From Mediterraneibacter massiliensis (GTDB lineage: Bacteria > Bacillota > Clostridia > Lachnospirales > Lachnospiraceae), in the NCBI RefSeq assembly GCF_001487105.1, contig NZ_LN913000.1:186001-250000 (forward strand): a stretch of 64,000 nt of DNA. Reading direction: 5' to 3'. Below are positions 53,780 to 62,632 of this stretch, piece after piece; position 1 is the first letter of the stretch, and each line of letters begins with the position of its first letter. The position numbers were made by a program, and so were the translations under genes. Under the pieces are notes generated by a model. That model ran no database searches. It had not been told where the DNA came from and saw nothing but the letters and a program-made list of their open reading frames with translations.

Positions 53780-55696
53780 GTGAATATATTATTGATCGTT
53801 CCATACCCGAAATTGGAAAAGACGGTGAGAAAAATTTATGAGGAATCTTTTAAACGGAAGAATCTACAGGTGGATATTCGCGTTTTAAGAGATAGAGAAG
53901 TGGAAGAAATAGATGCCGGCGGAAGATATGATCTGTTAATCGGAAGGGGCAATACGGCTGCGATTTTGAAGAAAAAATATCCAGATAAGTCTATTTTAGA
54001 AATTCCTATTACCGGGTACGATATCATGCGCAGTATTTTAGCAGCAAAGTCCCGTTTCGAGTCAAAACGGATTGCTATTATTGTTTCTTCTGCATATAAT
54101 CATGACGAGAATGTATTAAGTATGGTGTTCGGTTCTCGCATTACAGTGCGGAAGGTATCGGATTACAGCAGGACAGCAGACTTAGTTGACGGATTGATAC
54201 AGGAAGGATACGATACAGTAATAGGAGGCTATTCGGTAGAGTCGGCTGCAAAAGAGAAAAATATCCATGCGCTGACCGTTGAGACAGGAGAAGAGGCTGT
54301 TACACAGATTTTAAATGATGCGGTTAATATGACAGAGGTCATACAGACAGAAAGAGAAAAAAAGACGCTTTATGAAACGATCACACAGTCATCTAAGGAA
54401 GGAATCATATATGTAGGAAGGACGGGGCTGATCGAGCTGGTGAATCAAAAGATGCTGCAGCTTGGAGGAAACAGTAAGAGGATGGTAAACGGAGAAAAAC
54501 TGTCAGAAATTTATCCCTTCTTTAGAGAAGGATGCGAGACAGTGCTACAGAAAGGAACAGCGCTTAACAACGAAATAGCAAGAACAGGATCCAGTGTCTT
54601 TTCGGTAGATTATATGCCTGTGAGCGTGGGAAATAAGGTGATGGGCGTTGTGATCACCTGCCAGAATGTAAAGAAAATCCAGCAGATTGAATCACAGCTT
54701 AGAAAAAAATTGTCTGAAAAAGGACTGGTGGCCAATTATACGTTTGCTGATATTATCCGAAAGAGCGAATTGATGGAAAAAACGATTAAAAACGCAGAAA
54801 AATATGCACAGGTTTCTTCCAGCATTTTGATTGTTGGTGAGACGGGGACGGGAAAAGAGTTGATGGCGCAGAGTATCCATAACGCCAGCAATAGACATGA
54901 CGGCCCGTTTGTAGCTGTAAACTGTGCGGCGCTGCCGGAAAATCTTTTGGAAAGTGAATTGTTTGGTTATGTGGACGGAGCGTTTACCGGAAGCAGAAAG
55001 GGCGGAAAGATTGGTTTTTTTGAACAGGCGCATACAGGGACATTATTTTTGGATGAAATTTCAGAGCTGCCTTTAAGTTTTCAAGGAAAATTTTTACGTG
55101 CCCTGCAGGAAAAACAGATACGTCGTATAGGCGACGACAAAGTGGTAAATGTAAATGTGCGTATTATTGCAGCGACAAACAGGAACCTGGCTCTCATGGT
55201 GAAAGAAAAGAAGTTTAGGCAGGATCTGCTGTACAGGTTAGATGTTTTGAAAATATATATTCCTCCCCTCAGAGAAAGAAAAGAAGATATTCTTCCATTA
55301 TTTTATTCTTTTATACAAAAGTATAATAAAAAATTTGACAAGGAGATCCGCTTTTGTACGAAGGAGGCAAAACATTTGTTGGAGAGTTATGCGTTTGAAG
55401 GAAATATTAGAGAATTGAGGAATCTGGCGGAAAGAATCGCCGTAATCTGTGAAGAAGAACAGATTACAGAGTATATGGTAAAGACAGCATTATATCCGGA
55501 GGATATATTTGCTGTGCAGGAACATCTCAGTCAGAAGGAAAAAGTAGATCCATATGTACAAAAAGAAATGTCAGAACAGGAAAAAATTGCACAGGCATTG
55601 CATATCAGCGGCGGAAAGAAGAAAGATGCGGCTGCTTTATTGGGAATGGACAGAACAACACTTTGGAGAAAAATGAAGTTTTATCATATGGAATAA
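53780..55696 (+). CDS. Sigma-54-dependent activator, PrpR_N/PAS/AAA+/Fis type
   Basis: This protein of about 638 residues has an N-terminal PrpR_N sensor (about 1-185), a PAS domain (about 200-300), a sigma-54 AAA+ domain with Walker A GETGTGKE (353-360), GAFTGS (400-405) and Walker B GTLFLDE (420-426), and a Fis-type helix-turn-helix at the C-terminus (KKKDAAALLGMDRTTLWRKM). The usual GAFTGA loop ends in Ser here, so A-to-S in the sigma-54 contact loop is notable but the loop is otherwise intact. GTG 53780 is eight bases after GAGGAGG. It probably activates the promoters at 52247 and 63829. Confidence 0.9.
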   Translation: MNILLIVPYPKLEKTVRKIYEESFKRKNLQVDIRVLRDREVEEIDAGGRYDLLIGRGNTAAILKKKYPDKSILEIPITGYDIMRSILAAKSRFESKRIAIIVSSAYNHDENVLSMVFGSRITVRKVSDYSRTADLVDGLIQEGYDTVIGGYSVESAAKEKNIHALTVETGEEAVTQILNDAVNMTEVIQTEREKKTLYETITQSSKEGIIYVGRTGLIELVNQKMLQLGGNSKRMVNGEKLSEIYPFFREGCETVLQKGTALNNEIARTGSSVFSVDYMPVSVGNKVMGVVITCQNVKKIQQIESQLRKKLSEKGLVANYTFADIIRKSELMEKTIKNAEKYAQVSSSILIVGETGTGKELMAQSIHNASNRHDGPFVAVNCAALPENLLESELFGYVDGAFTGSRKGGKIGFFEQAHTGTLFLDEISELPLSFQGKFLRALQEKQIRRIGDDKVVNVNVRIIAATNRNLALMVKEKKFRQDLLYRLDVLKIYIPPLRERKEDILPLFYSFIQKYNKKFDKEIRFCTKEAKHLLESYAFEGNIRELRNLAERIAVICEEEQITEYMVKTALYPEDIFAVQEHLSQKEKVDPYVQKEMSEQEKIAQALHISGGKKKDAAALLGMDRTTLWRKMKFYHME

Positions 55697-55728
55697 AGAA
55701 GGACTTAAAGTCGGTTTGGAGGAAAGTG

Positions 55729-57006
55729 ATGGATAAAAATCAAAATAGAATATTGCTAGGCTGTGTGGCGGATGATTTTACAGGAGCATCGGATGCGGCG
55801 AGTTTTTTGCAGGAGGCAGGAATGTGTACGCTTCTGACAAATGGAATCCCTGCAAAAGCAGAGATCCCTGCGGAAACAGAAGCAATCGTAGTGGCGTTAA
55901 AATCTCGTACCCAAAAGACGGCGCAGGCAGTGCAAGATGTGCTTGAAGTCATAAAGTGGTTGGAAAAGAAAGGGGCGGAGCAGTTTTATTTTAAATATTG
56001 TTCCACCTTTGATTCGACGAAGGAGGGGAATATAGGTCCTGTTACAGATGCTGTCTTAGAATATCTGAAAGCAGGATATACAATCTTGTGTCCGGCGCTT
56101 CCAGTGAACGGACGGACGGTAAAAAAGGGATGTCTCTATGTGCATGGAACACCTTTGCATGAAAGTTCCATGAAGGATCATCCGCTTACTCCTATGTGGG
56201 ACAGCCGTATTAAATATTTGATGGAAGCCCAGGGAAGATATACTGCTTTCGAGCTTTATAAAGAGTCTATGGAAGATATTTATGCCAAGACATCCGGAGA
56301 GAAACATTTCTATGTAATTCCGGATTACGAGACAGAAGAAGACGGCAATACGATTGCGGCGGAATTTGGAGATTTGAAATTTCTTACAGGTGGTTCGGGA
56401 CTTTTGAAACCTTTAGGAAAATATTTGCTGGATAAAAATAATAGAAAGCAGATGAAACGAGATAAAGAAAAGAAATACGATTTTACAAAAGCAGCGCTTT
56501 TTGCAGGCAGTTGTTCCGCGGCGACATTGGAGCAGATCGCTGATTATCAGATAAAAGGCGGAGTGTCTGTTCAGATTTCACCCCTAAAGCTGTTGGAGGG
56601 AACGCAGACAAAGGAAGACATTCTTAAGTTTATACGTACACACTCTGACAGAGACGTGCTGGTCTATTCTTCTGATACTGCTGATAAGGTGAGAGAAATA
56701 CAGAAAGCTGGGAGGGAAAAAATCGCAGAGCTGATAGAAGATACCATAAGCGGTACAGCAAAAGAATTAGTGAGAGAAGGCTACAGCGGCATTATATCCG
56801 CAGGAGGAGAGACATCAGGAGCAATTATGAAAAAACTGGGATTTGATACATTTTTGATCGGAGACTCCGTTGCTCCAGGCGTGCCGGTCATGATGCCGCT
56901 CGATTGCCAAGAACTGAAACTTGTCTTGAAATCAGGTAACTTTGGACAGCCGGACTTTTTTACAAGAGCATTGAGAATACTGAAAGGGAAGGAAGAAAAT
57001 GACTGA
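55729..57006 (+). CDS. otnK: Four-carbon acid sugar kinase family (OtnK-like)
   Basis: This kinase of about 425 residues (DUF1537 fold) phosphorylates 3-oxo-tetronates. The N-terminal substrate motif VADDFTGASDAASFL, KYCSTFDSTKEGNIG, PALPVNGRTVKKGCLYVHG and the C-terminal ATP segment GGETSGAIMKKLG are typical. ATG 55729 follows TTGGAGG; the frame opens earlier inside the activator gene. The next gene overlaps by 8 bp and encodes the expected decarboxylase. The likely product is 3-oxo-tetronate 4-phosphate. Related kinases act on other oxo acids, so the substrate is inferred. Confidence 0.85.
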   Translation: MDKNQNRILLGCVADDFTGASDAASFLQEAGMCTLLTNGIPAKAEIPAETEAIVVALKSRTQKTAQAVQDVLEVIKWLEKKGAEQFYFKYCSTFDSTKEGNIGPVTDAVLEYLKAGYTILCPALPVNGRTVKKGCLYVHGTPLHESSMKDHPLTPMWDSRIKYLMEAQGRYTAFELYKESMEDIYAKTSGEKHFYVIPDYETEEDGNTIAAEFGDLKFLTGGSGLLKPLGKYLLDKNNRKQMKRDKEKKYDFTKAALFAGSCSAATLEQIADYQIKGGVSVQISPLKLLEGTQTKEDILKFIRTHSDRDVLVYSSDTADKVREIQKAGREKIAELIEDTISGTAKELVREGYSGIISAGGETSGAIMKKLGFDTFLIGDSVAPGVPVMMPLDCQELKLVLKSGNFGQPDFFTRALRILKGKEEND

Positions 57007-57583
57007 ATTAGAGAAGAAGATAGAAGATGCCATATGGGTGGCGAAGGAATTATTTGAAAGGGGAAAAGCGACAGGGTCTTCTGCGAATTTAAGTTTTAAA
57101 CATGACGGCTGCATTTATATTACAGGAAGCGGCACTTGCTTTGGGCGGCTGACGCCGGAGAGCTTTTCAAAAGTGGATGAAACCGGCGCATGGGAAGGGG
57201 AAAAGCCGAGCAAAGAACTGCCTTTGCATAAAATATATTATGAAAAATCAGAAAATATTAAAGCAGTCATCCATACGCATAGCTTTTATAGTGTCATGTA
57301 TACATTTTTACAGCATAGCCAAACGAAGGATATTGTACCGGATCATACGCCTTACCTGAAAATGAAGGTAGGAACAATTGGGCTTGTGCCATATGCGGCT
57401 CCGGGAAGCGAGGAACTGTTTTCCTATTTTAAAAAGGCAGTGCCGTACAGTGATGCATTTCTCTTAGCGCAGCATGGTTCTGTAGTTGGGGGAAAAACAA
57501 TCATGGATGCATTCTTTGGGATTGAAGAATTAGAAGAGAGTTGTAAAATAGCATGGACTCTGAGAGGGAATAAAATATTATAG
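56999..57583 (+). CDS. otnC: Class II aldolase/adducin family, OtnC-like 3-oxo-tetronate 4-phosphate decarboxylase
   Basis: This 194-residue zinc enzyme has the class II aldolase fold: SSANLSFKHDGCIYITGSG, the acidic KPSKELPLHK, the metal pair HTHSFYSV and the third His in LAQHGSVV. Coupled to an OtnK-type kinase, it is most likely the decarboxylase that gives dihydroxyacetone phosphate, not a fuculose-phosphate aldolase. It overlaps otnK by 8 bp and ends the operon. No OtnI-type isomerase is present in the window. Confidence 0.82.
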   Translation: MTELEKKIEDAIWVAKELFERGKATGSSANLSFKHDGCIYITGSGTCFGRLTPESFSKVDETGAWEGEKPSKELPLHKIYYEKSENIKAVIHTHSFYSVMYTFLQHSQTKDIVPDHTPYLKMKVGTIGLVPYAAPGSEELFSYFKKAVPYSDAFLLAQHGSVVGGKTIMDAFFGIEELEESCKIAWTLRGNKIL

Positions 57584-57609
57584 GAACAATAAACAGACAG
57601 AAAAGGTAA

Positions 57610-57667
57610 ACAGTACCCTAATATAAGATACAGAAAAAGAAATTGTGCTGAACTATTAGGGTACTGT
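57610..57667. terminator. Convergent terminator between otnC and the minus-strand operon
   Basis: ACAGTACCCTAAT and ATTAGGGTACTGT form a perfect 13-bp stem around a 32-base loop. It lies in the only gap between the two convergent operons and probably serves both; no long T-run is seen on either side. Confidence 0.6.
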
Positions 57668-57683
57668 TGAGTATGTTTGATTT

Positions 57684-58640
57684 TCATACCATGTTAATTG
57701 GTTCTCCGTTTAAAAAACTCTGTACATTGTTTATTGCTATATCCATCAAACGTTTTCTGCTTTCTTTTGCAGCCCATGCTATGTGAGGGGTAATAATACA
57801 ATTCTCTGTTTGTAGAAGGGGATTATTTGCCAGTATTGGCTCTGTGGATACGACATCCACTGCAGCAGCATACACCTTTCCACTTTCGATTGCATGTGAC
57901 AATGCCTGTTCATCTATAAGTGCACCTCGTGAGGTGTTTAAAAGAATAACTCCCTGTTTCATTTTTTTCAATGTAGATTCTCTTATTAAATTTTCTGTTT
58001 CCTTTGTTAATGGACAATGTAATGAGATGACATCTGAACACTTAAAAATAGTATCAAGATCTACATATTCTGCTATATCTTTTCCTTGCAGATTGGGATG
58101 TGCATCATGGGCATATACTTTCATACCAAGTGCTTTCATTCGTTTCCCCACTGCTTGTCCAATTCTTCCGAAACCAATAATTCCGGCTGTTTTTCCAGCC
58201 AGTTCAATGAGTGGATAATCCCAAAAACACCAGTCTTTACATTGTTGCCACTTACCGCTTTTTACTGCTGCATTGTGATGACCGATATGATGACATATTT
58301 CAAGCAGCAATCCAATTGTATATTGTGCAACCGCATCCGTTCCATATGTAGGAACATTTGTCACCACAATACCTTTCTGATGGGCAGCTTCTACATCAAT
58401 AACATTATATCCCGTTGCTAAAACACCTATATATTTTAATTTTTCACTATGCTCTATCACATAGTTTGAGATAGGTGTTTTATTAGTCAATACAATTTCA
58501 GCATCTTTCATTCTCTGTATAATTACCTCGTTATCATTTCCTGTCCGATCATATATTTCCAACTCTCCTATACATTCAAGCTCGCTCCATGAAAGATCCC
58601 CCGGATTTTCTGTATATCCATCCAAAATAACTATTTTCAT
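57684..58640 (-). CDS. D-2-hydroxyacid dehydrogenase (glycerate/hydroxypyruvate type)
   Basis: This NAD-dependent dehydrogenase of about 318 residues has the Rossmann loop GFGRIG (156-161), an acidic residue after the next strand (D179) favouring NAD, and the catalytic triad R238 (NTSRGAL), E267 (STEP) and H286 (TPHIAWAA). ATG 58640 follows GGAGG. It is last in the RpiR operon. A reductase or oxidase acting on the oxo acid product of the upstream aldolase, such as hydroxypyruvate/glycerate, is a reasonable guess. The family is broad, so the exact substrate is open. Confidence 0.82.
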   Translation of the reverse strand: MKIVILDGYTENPGDLSWSELECIGELEIYDRTGNDNEVIIQRMKDAEIVLTNKTPISNYVIEHSEKLKYIGVLATGYNVIDVEAAHQKGIVVTNVPTYGTDAVAQYTIGLLLEICHHIGHHNAAVKSGKWQQCKDWCFWDYPLIELAGKTAGIIGFGRIGQAVGKRMKALGMKVYAHDAHPNLQGKDIAEYVDLDTIFKCSDVISLHCPLTKETENLIRESTLKKMKQGVILLNTSRGALIDEQALSHAIESGKVYAAAVDVVSTEPILANNPLLQTENCIITPHIAWAAKESRKRLMDIAINNVQSFLNGEPINMV

Positions 58641-58727
58641 AAGCCATATCCTCCAATCACTAATATTAAAAACTAGTAAAAAGTACTTCGAAGCGGATTC
58701 AACCATCCGCTTCGAAATATAAAATTT

Positions 58728-59570
58728 TTAAAATTTATCATAGTCTTTTTTATTTTCAAGGTGTTCTAACAATTCTTTTGCCTCTTTTACACTATATTTT
58801 TCATGTATGAGATATCTAAGTACAATGACAAGAGCTGTAACATCTTTATAATCCCAAATAAAGCGACCCATTGTAACACCTCCGACCCCACAATCCATAG
58901 CATCTCTTATCATATTAAGATAATCATCTAATGTATGACAAGCATCACCGCCTTGAATAACGACTCTAAACGATGACGGTACACAAGATATTGCCTTTGC
59001 CATAGAATCAGGATCACCTGTATAAGTTGTTTTTACAATATCCATGCCTAACTCACAAGCGCTTCTAACACAATATGCGATATTTTCCCAAGCTGTTCTC
59101 TCTTGCAATGGTACATTTTCACCTTTTGGATAAACATGTCCGATCAAAGGCATTCCTTTTCGCATACATTCCTCTGATATTTTTCCGATTTCTTCAAATT
59201 GTTTTCCCTGAAAATCTCCCATAGTGATCGCGCCAACGGATACTCCATCCGCTCCCATTCTAATGGCCTCATCTACAGTGCCAAATACCACATCTCTGGT
59301 TAGATTGGCTGGAGCCGGATTAGATATTTTCATTAATATGGACGCCTCTCCGACATGTTTCCACATACAATGTTCTGCGATTCCTTTTGTCATTGTAAGC
59401 GCATCTGGTTTTCCGCGTAATATCTTATCTATTGCGCTCTGAATATCTTGGATTCCTGTCATATTAGCAATCCCTCGTGATATTGCATGATCGACTGTAA
59501 TAGCCATCATTTTATTACTTTTGGGATTCACCAATCTACTCATACGCACTTCTTTTCCAAGCATTGCCAT
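58728..59570 (-). CDS. DhnA/FbaB-type class I aldolase family protein
   Basis: This TIM-barrel aldolase of about 280 residues belongs to the DeoC/LacD/DhnA group. It has the N-terminal ITVDHAISRG (D27, H28), GADGVSVGAI, VYPKGENV and the Schiff-base lysine K180 in GMDIVKTTYTGDPD, followed by the phosphate loop VVIQGGDA. Relatives include LsrF, class I fructose-bisphosphate aldolase and ADH synthase. ATG 59570 follows AGGAGG. In this operon it would cleave the phosphorylated product of the FGGY kinase (inference). Confidence 0.82.
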   Translation of the reverse strand: MAMLGKEVRMSRLVNPKSNKMMAITVDHAISRGIANMTGIQDIQSAIDKILRGKPDALTMTKGIAEHCMWKHVGEASILMKISNPAPANLTRDVVFGTVDEAIRMGADGVSVGAITMGDFQGKQFEEIGKISEECMRKGMPLIGHVYPKGENVPLQERTAWENIAYCVRSACELGMDIVKTTYTGDPDSMAKAISCVPSSFRVVIQGGDACHTLDDYLNMIRDAMDCGVGGVTMGRFIWDYKDVTALVIVLRYLIHEKYSVKEAKELLEHLENKKDYDKF

Positions 59571-59597
59571 CTTTTTTCCTCCTAACTTTATCATCTA

Positions 59598-60950
59598 TTA
59601 TGTTAACGGCATTAATGTAGCTCCGATTAAGCAAAGAATAAATGCCATTCCATTTAAAGTAACTGTATTTAATGTATATGTTTTAAATCCGCCAGTAACA
59701 CTTGCCCCTGACATATTAGTTACAACCCAAAAACCGGAATCGTTTACATGTCCTATAAAATTACCTCCTGCCAATGCGGCAATCGCTATATACACGGGAT
59801 GACATCCAGCTGATCCGGCTACAGATGCCATAATTGTCATCGCGGTAATTGAAGCGACTGTTCCTGACCCTTGAGCCACTCTGAACAAAACGCCAATTAA
59901 GAATGTTACACACAAAATTAAAATGGTTGATGTTTCCCCTTCTGTTAAGCCGGAGACAAGTACTTCTCCTATATTTGTTGCTTGGATAACAGATCCAAAT
60001 GCTCCGCCGGCACCGGTAATAAGAAGAACAACGCCGGCTTGTTTCAATGACTTGCTTACAGAATCCCCAATGGAAGCTAAGCCCATTCTCTTAACAAGAA
60101 TTAAATAAGCAGCTAATAGTCCCACCAAAATAGCAATAGTCTTTTGCGCAAAGAAGGATACTAAAGCCGGTGCCTCATTTCCGGTTACAACTGGCCAAAA
60201 AGATCCAATTAAAATACATATTACGGGAAGAATAATTGGAATAAAGGCACTCCATGGTGAAGGCAGATTTTTGTCATCATTATTTGTTACCGTTATTTCT
60301 AACATACCCGTTTCATCTTTTTCGACATTCCAAAATTTGGGACGGTCCAGCAGTTTAAACCAGATAAACATTGCTACCATAGCAGAAAGAAGTCCTACGA
60401 GCATTCCCACAACTATAATATAAGATAAATCAAATCCCAAAATGCTTGCCGACGCCAACGGATTAGGAGTTGGCGGCACAAATGTTTGTGAACTTACTCC
60501 GCCTATCGCGATAGCTCCTGCGAAATAAGGCAATGGTTTTTTGGTTTTTTTGGCAACCGCTATTCCTAATGGGATTAAAATAACAAATGTTACATCAAAA
60601 AAGACTGGAATTGAAAGTAAAAATGCTGTAATACCTAAAGCCCAGGGTGCTTTCTTTCCTGGAAAGATTTTTAATATAAACCTTGCCAAAGATTCTGCAG
60701 CTCCGGAATCTTCTAATATTTGACCCATCATAATTCCAAATCCTATTGGAAAACCAATTCCTGTCATAAGGTTTCCAAAACCACTATTAATTGACTCTAC
60801 AGTACCAACTAATCCCAGTTTACATGATAATCCCATATAAAGACTTGCAATAACCATGGAAATAGTCGGATTTACTTTAAATTTCAATATTAATATTAAA
60901 ATGATCGCAATCGATACAATTAAATTAATGGTTAAAAATCCAGCACTCAT
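59598..60950 (-). CDS. GntP-family sugar-acid/H+ symporter
   Basis: This membrane protein of about 450 residues has 12 or more hydrophobic segments. FGIMMGQILEDSGAAESLA, SIPVFFDVTFVILIPL and FVPPTPNPLAS are GntP-family markers, as is AALAGGNFIGHVNDSGFWV near the C-terminus. GntP proteins import gluconate and related aldonates. ATG 60950 follows GAGGAGG. It lies between the aldolase and kinase genes, so the operon begins with import of a sugar acid. A 120-bp A+T-rich gap precedes it. Confidence 0.9.
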   Translation of the reverse strand: MSAGFLTINLIVSIAIILILILKFKVNPTISMVIASLYMGLSCKLGLVGTVESINSGFGNLMTGIGFPIGFGIMMGQILEDSGAAESLARFILKIFPGKKAPWALGITAFLLSIPVFFDVTFVILIPLGIAVAKKTKKPLPYFAGAIAIGGVSSQTFVPPTPNPLASASILGFDLSYIIVVGMLVGLLSAMVAMFIWFKLLDRPKFWNVEKDETGMLEITVTNNDDKNLPSPWSAFIPIILPVICILIGSFWPVVTGNEAPALVSFFAQKTIAILVGLLAAYLILVKRMGLASIGDSVSKSLKQAGVVLLITGAGGAFGSVIQATNIGEVLVSGLTEGETSTILILCVTFLIGVLFRVAQGSGTVASITAMTIMASVAGSAGCHPVYIAIAALAGGNFIGHVNDSGFWVVTNMSGASVTGGFKTYTLNTVTLNGMAFILCLIGATLMPLT

Positions 60951-61070
60951 TATACATACCTCCTCATGTTGTATTAACACACAATCAAGAAAGTATCATA
61001 AATCATCTGTTCACTCATTTTATATGTTTCATATTAAAATAAAATTTGACAAATATTTACATTCATTTTA

Positions 61071-62582
61071 TTATGATAGAGTGCGGCTAGAGATTTTATG
61101 ATTCACTTTCTTTAGTCCCTCATATATATCCTGATATTCAGATGCTCTTACCCCATATTCATTTAGCATCTGTTTATCAGGATAAAAAATTCTTTTTACA
61201 TGTATCATATTACTTATTGCTTCTTTAAAATCTTTATAATATCCCTTTGCTACCGCTCCTATTATAGCTGCACCTAGTGATGCTGTCTCATCTGTTTGCA
61301 GTGTGACGATTTTTTTGTTAAATATATTAGCCTTTATTTGCACCCATTTGGCGGTTTTAGCTCCTCCACCTATCATTCGAATCTCGTTTATTGAGCAATC
61401 CGTTGATTTTTCTATGACTGCTAAATTCATTTTCATTTCATATGCCAAGGATTCTAAGACAGCTCGTGTAATATCTTGCTTCGTGTGTCCTACTCTCAAG
61501 CCTATAATTGCTCCTAATGATTTTGGATCATTATATGGTGTACCAGCTCCTTCTAAATGCGGAAGGACATAAATATCCGATGGAGTGTCTGTAGATTCTT
61601 CTATCATTTGTGTATATACATCTTTTCCATTTGCTGCACTTTTGCAATATAAAGTATTCTTATACCATTTTAAGAACAATCCGCCATTAATATTCATTCC
61701 CATCGTAATATAATTCGTATTATCTACATGACGATAGCAAGACAAACCATTCTTTTGCATTTCATGTTTCAATGTGACTTGAGGGAGAACTGTTACCATT
61801 GCATCAACCGTTCCGCATGCATCCATTAACATGCCTGGTTTTACAACTCCACTTCCAAGTGCTCCACATGCTTGATCATGCCCTCCAATCACAACTTCAC
61901 AACGAGTGTCCAAACCACATAATTCTCTAACTTCTCTTGTCAGACTTCCTACAATAGTTATTGATGATACGGGGGTTGATAACTTGCTCTCACTAATATC
62001 GGCTGCTTCTAATACTGTTTTATTCCATTCAGGTTTCTCTACAGACAGCATCATGGTTCTGCCAGCCATTGAATAATCAATGTACGGACCTTCACCGGTT
62101 AACTTAAATGCGATATAATCTTGTACACAACAAAATTTCCATGCTCGATTATAGATATCAGGTTCATTTTGTTTGTGCCACATTATCTTATTAACTGTGT
62201 AAATTGAGCTAAAAGCATTTCCTGTTTGTTTATACAATTCGTTTTCCTCAAAATGATCTTTCCAAAACATATATTGAGGTACAGTACGATTGTCCATTGT
62301 CACTATAATATTGTACAATGGTCGTCCTTCCTTATCGATAGGAAGCACAGCTTGTGCCTGCGATGAAATTGTAATGGTTTCCACTGACGCTTTTGAATCG
62401 TGAATCGCTTTCTTTATTGCGGCAAGCACTTTATCTGCATAATCATAAGGATTAAGTTCTGCCCATCCCGTTTTAGGTGTTATTAATTCACATTCATAAC
62501 GTGCGCATGAAAGAAGAGTTCCCTGTTCATCATAAACTGCCGCCTTTATGCTTGAAGTTCCTAAATCAATTCCACAAAACAT
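61071..62582 (-). CDS. FGGY-family carbohydrate kinase (xylulokinase/gluconate-kinase-like)
   Basis: This kinase of about 503 residues has the N-terminal GIDLGTSSIKAAVYD, the catalytic GGHDQACGALGSG, the ATP motif DACGTVDAMVT and the C-terminal MIGGGAKTAKWVQIKANIF. It belongs to the FGGY family but not clearly to one specificity group. ATG 62582 is chosen, nine bases after GAGG. With a GntP importer next to it, a sugar acid such as an aldonate or a 4- to 6-carbon ketonate is a probable substrate. It follows the regulator by 50 bp. Confidence 0.82.
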   Translation of the reverse strand: MFCGIDLGTSSIKAAVYDEQGTLLSCARYECELITPKTGWAELNPYDYADKVLAAIKKAIHDSKASVETITISSQAQAVLPIDKEGRPLYNIIVTMDNRTVPQYMFWKDHFEENELYKQTGNAFSSIYTVNKIMWHKQNEPDIYNRAWKFCCVQDYIAFKLTGEGPYIDYSMAGRTMMLSVEKPEWNKTVLEAADISESKLSTPVSSITIVGSLTREVRELCGLDTRCEVVIGGHDQACGALGSGVVKPGMLMDACGTVDAMVTVLPQVTLKHEMQKNGLSCYRHVDNTNYITMGMNINGGLFLKWYKNTLYCKSAANGKDVYTQMIEESTDTPSDIYVLPHLEGAGTPYNDPKSLGAIIGLRVGHTKQDITRAVLESLAYEMKMNLAVIEKSTDCSINEIRMIGGGAKTAKWVQIKANIFNKKIVTLQTDETASLGAAIIGAVAKGYYKDFKEAISNMIHVKRIFYPDKQMLNEYGVRASEYQDIYEGLKKVNHKISSRTLS

Positions 62583-62632
62583 ATCTATCACCCTCTTTCT
62601 ACTTTTATAATAAAATTTTGTTATTTCACCTC

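Noticed and set aside
56999..57583. L-fuculose- or L-ribulose-phosphate aldolase/epimerase
   Set aside because: The class II aldolase fold allows it, but the direct overlap with an OtnK-type kinase gene favours the OtnC decarboxylase role.
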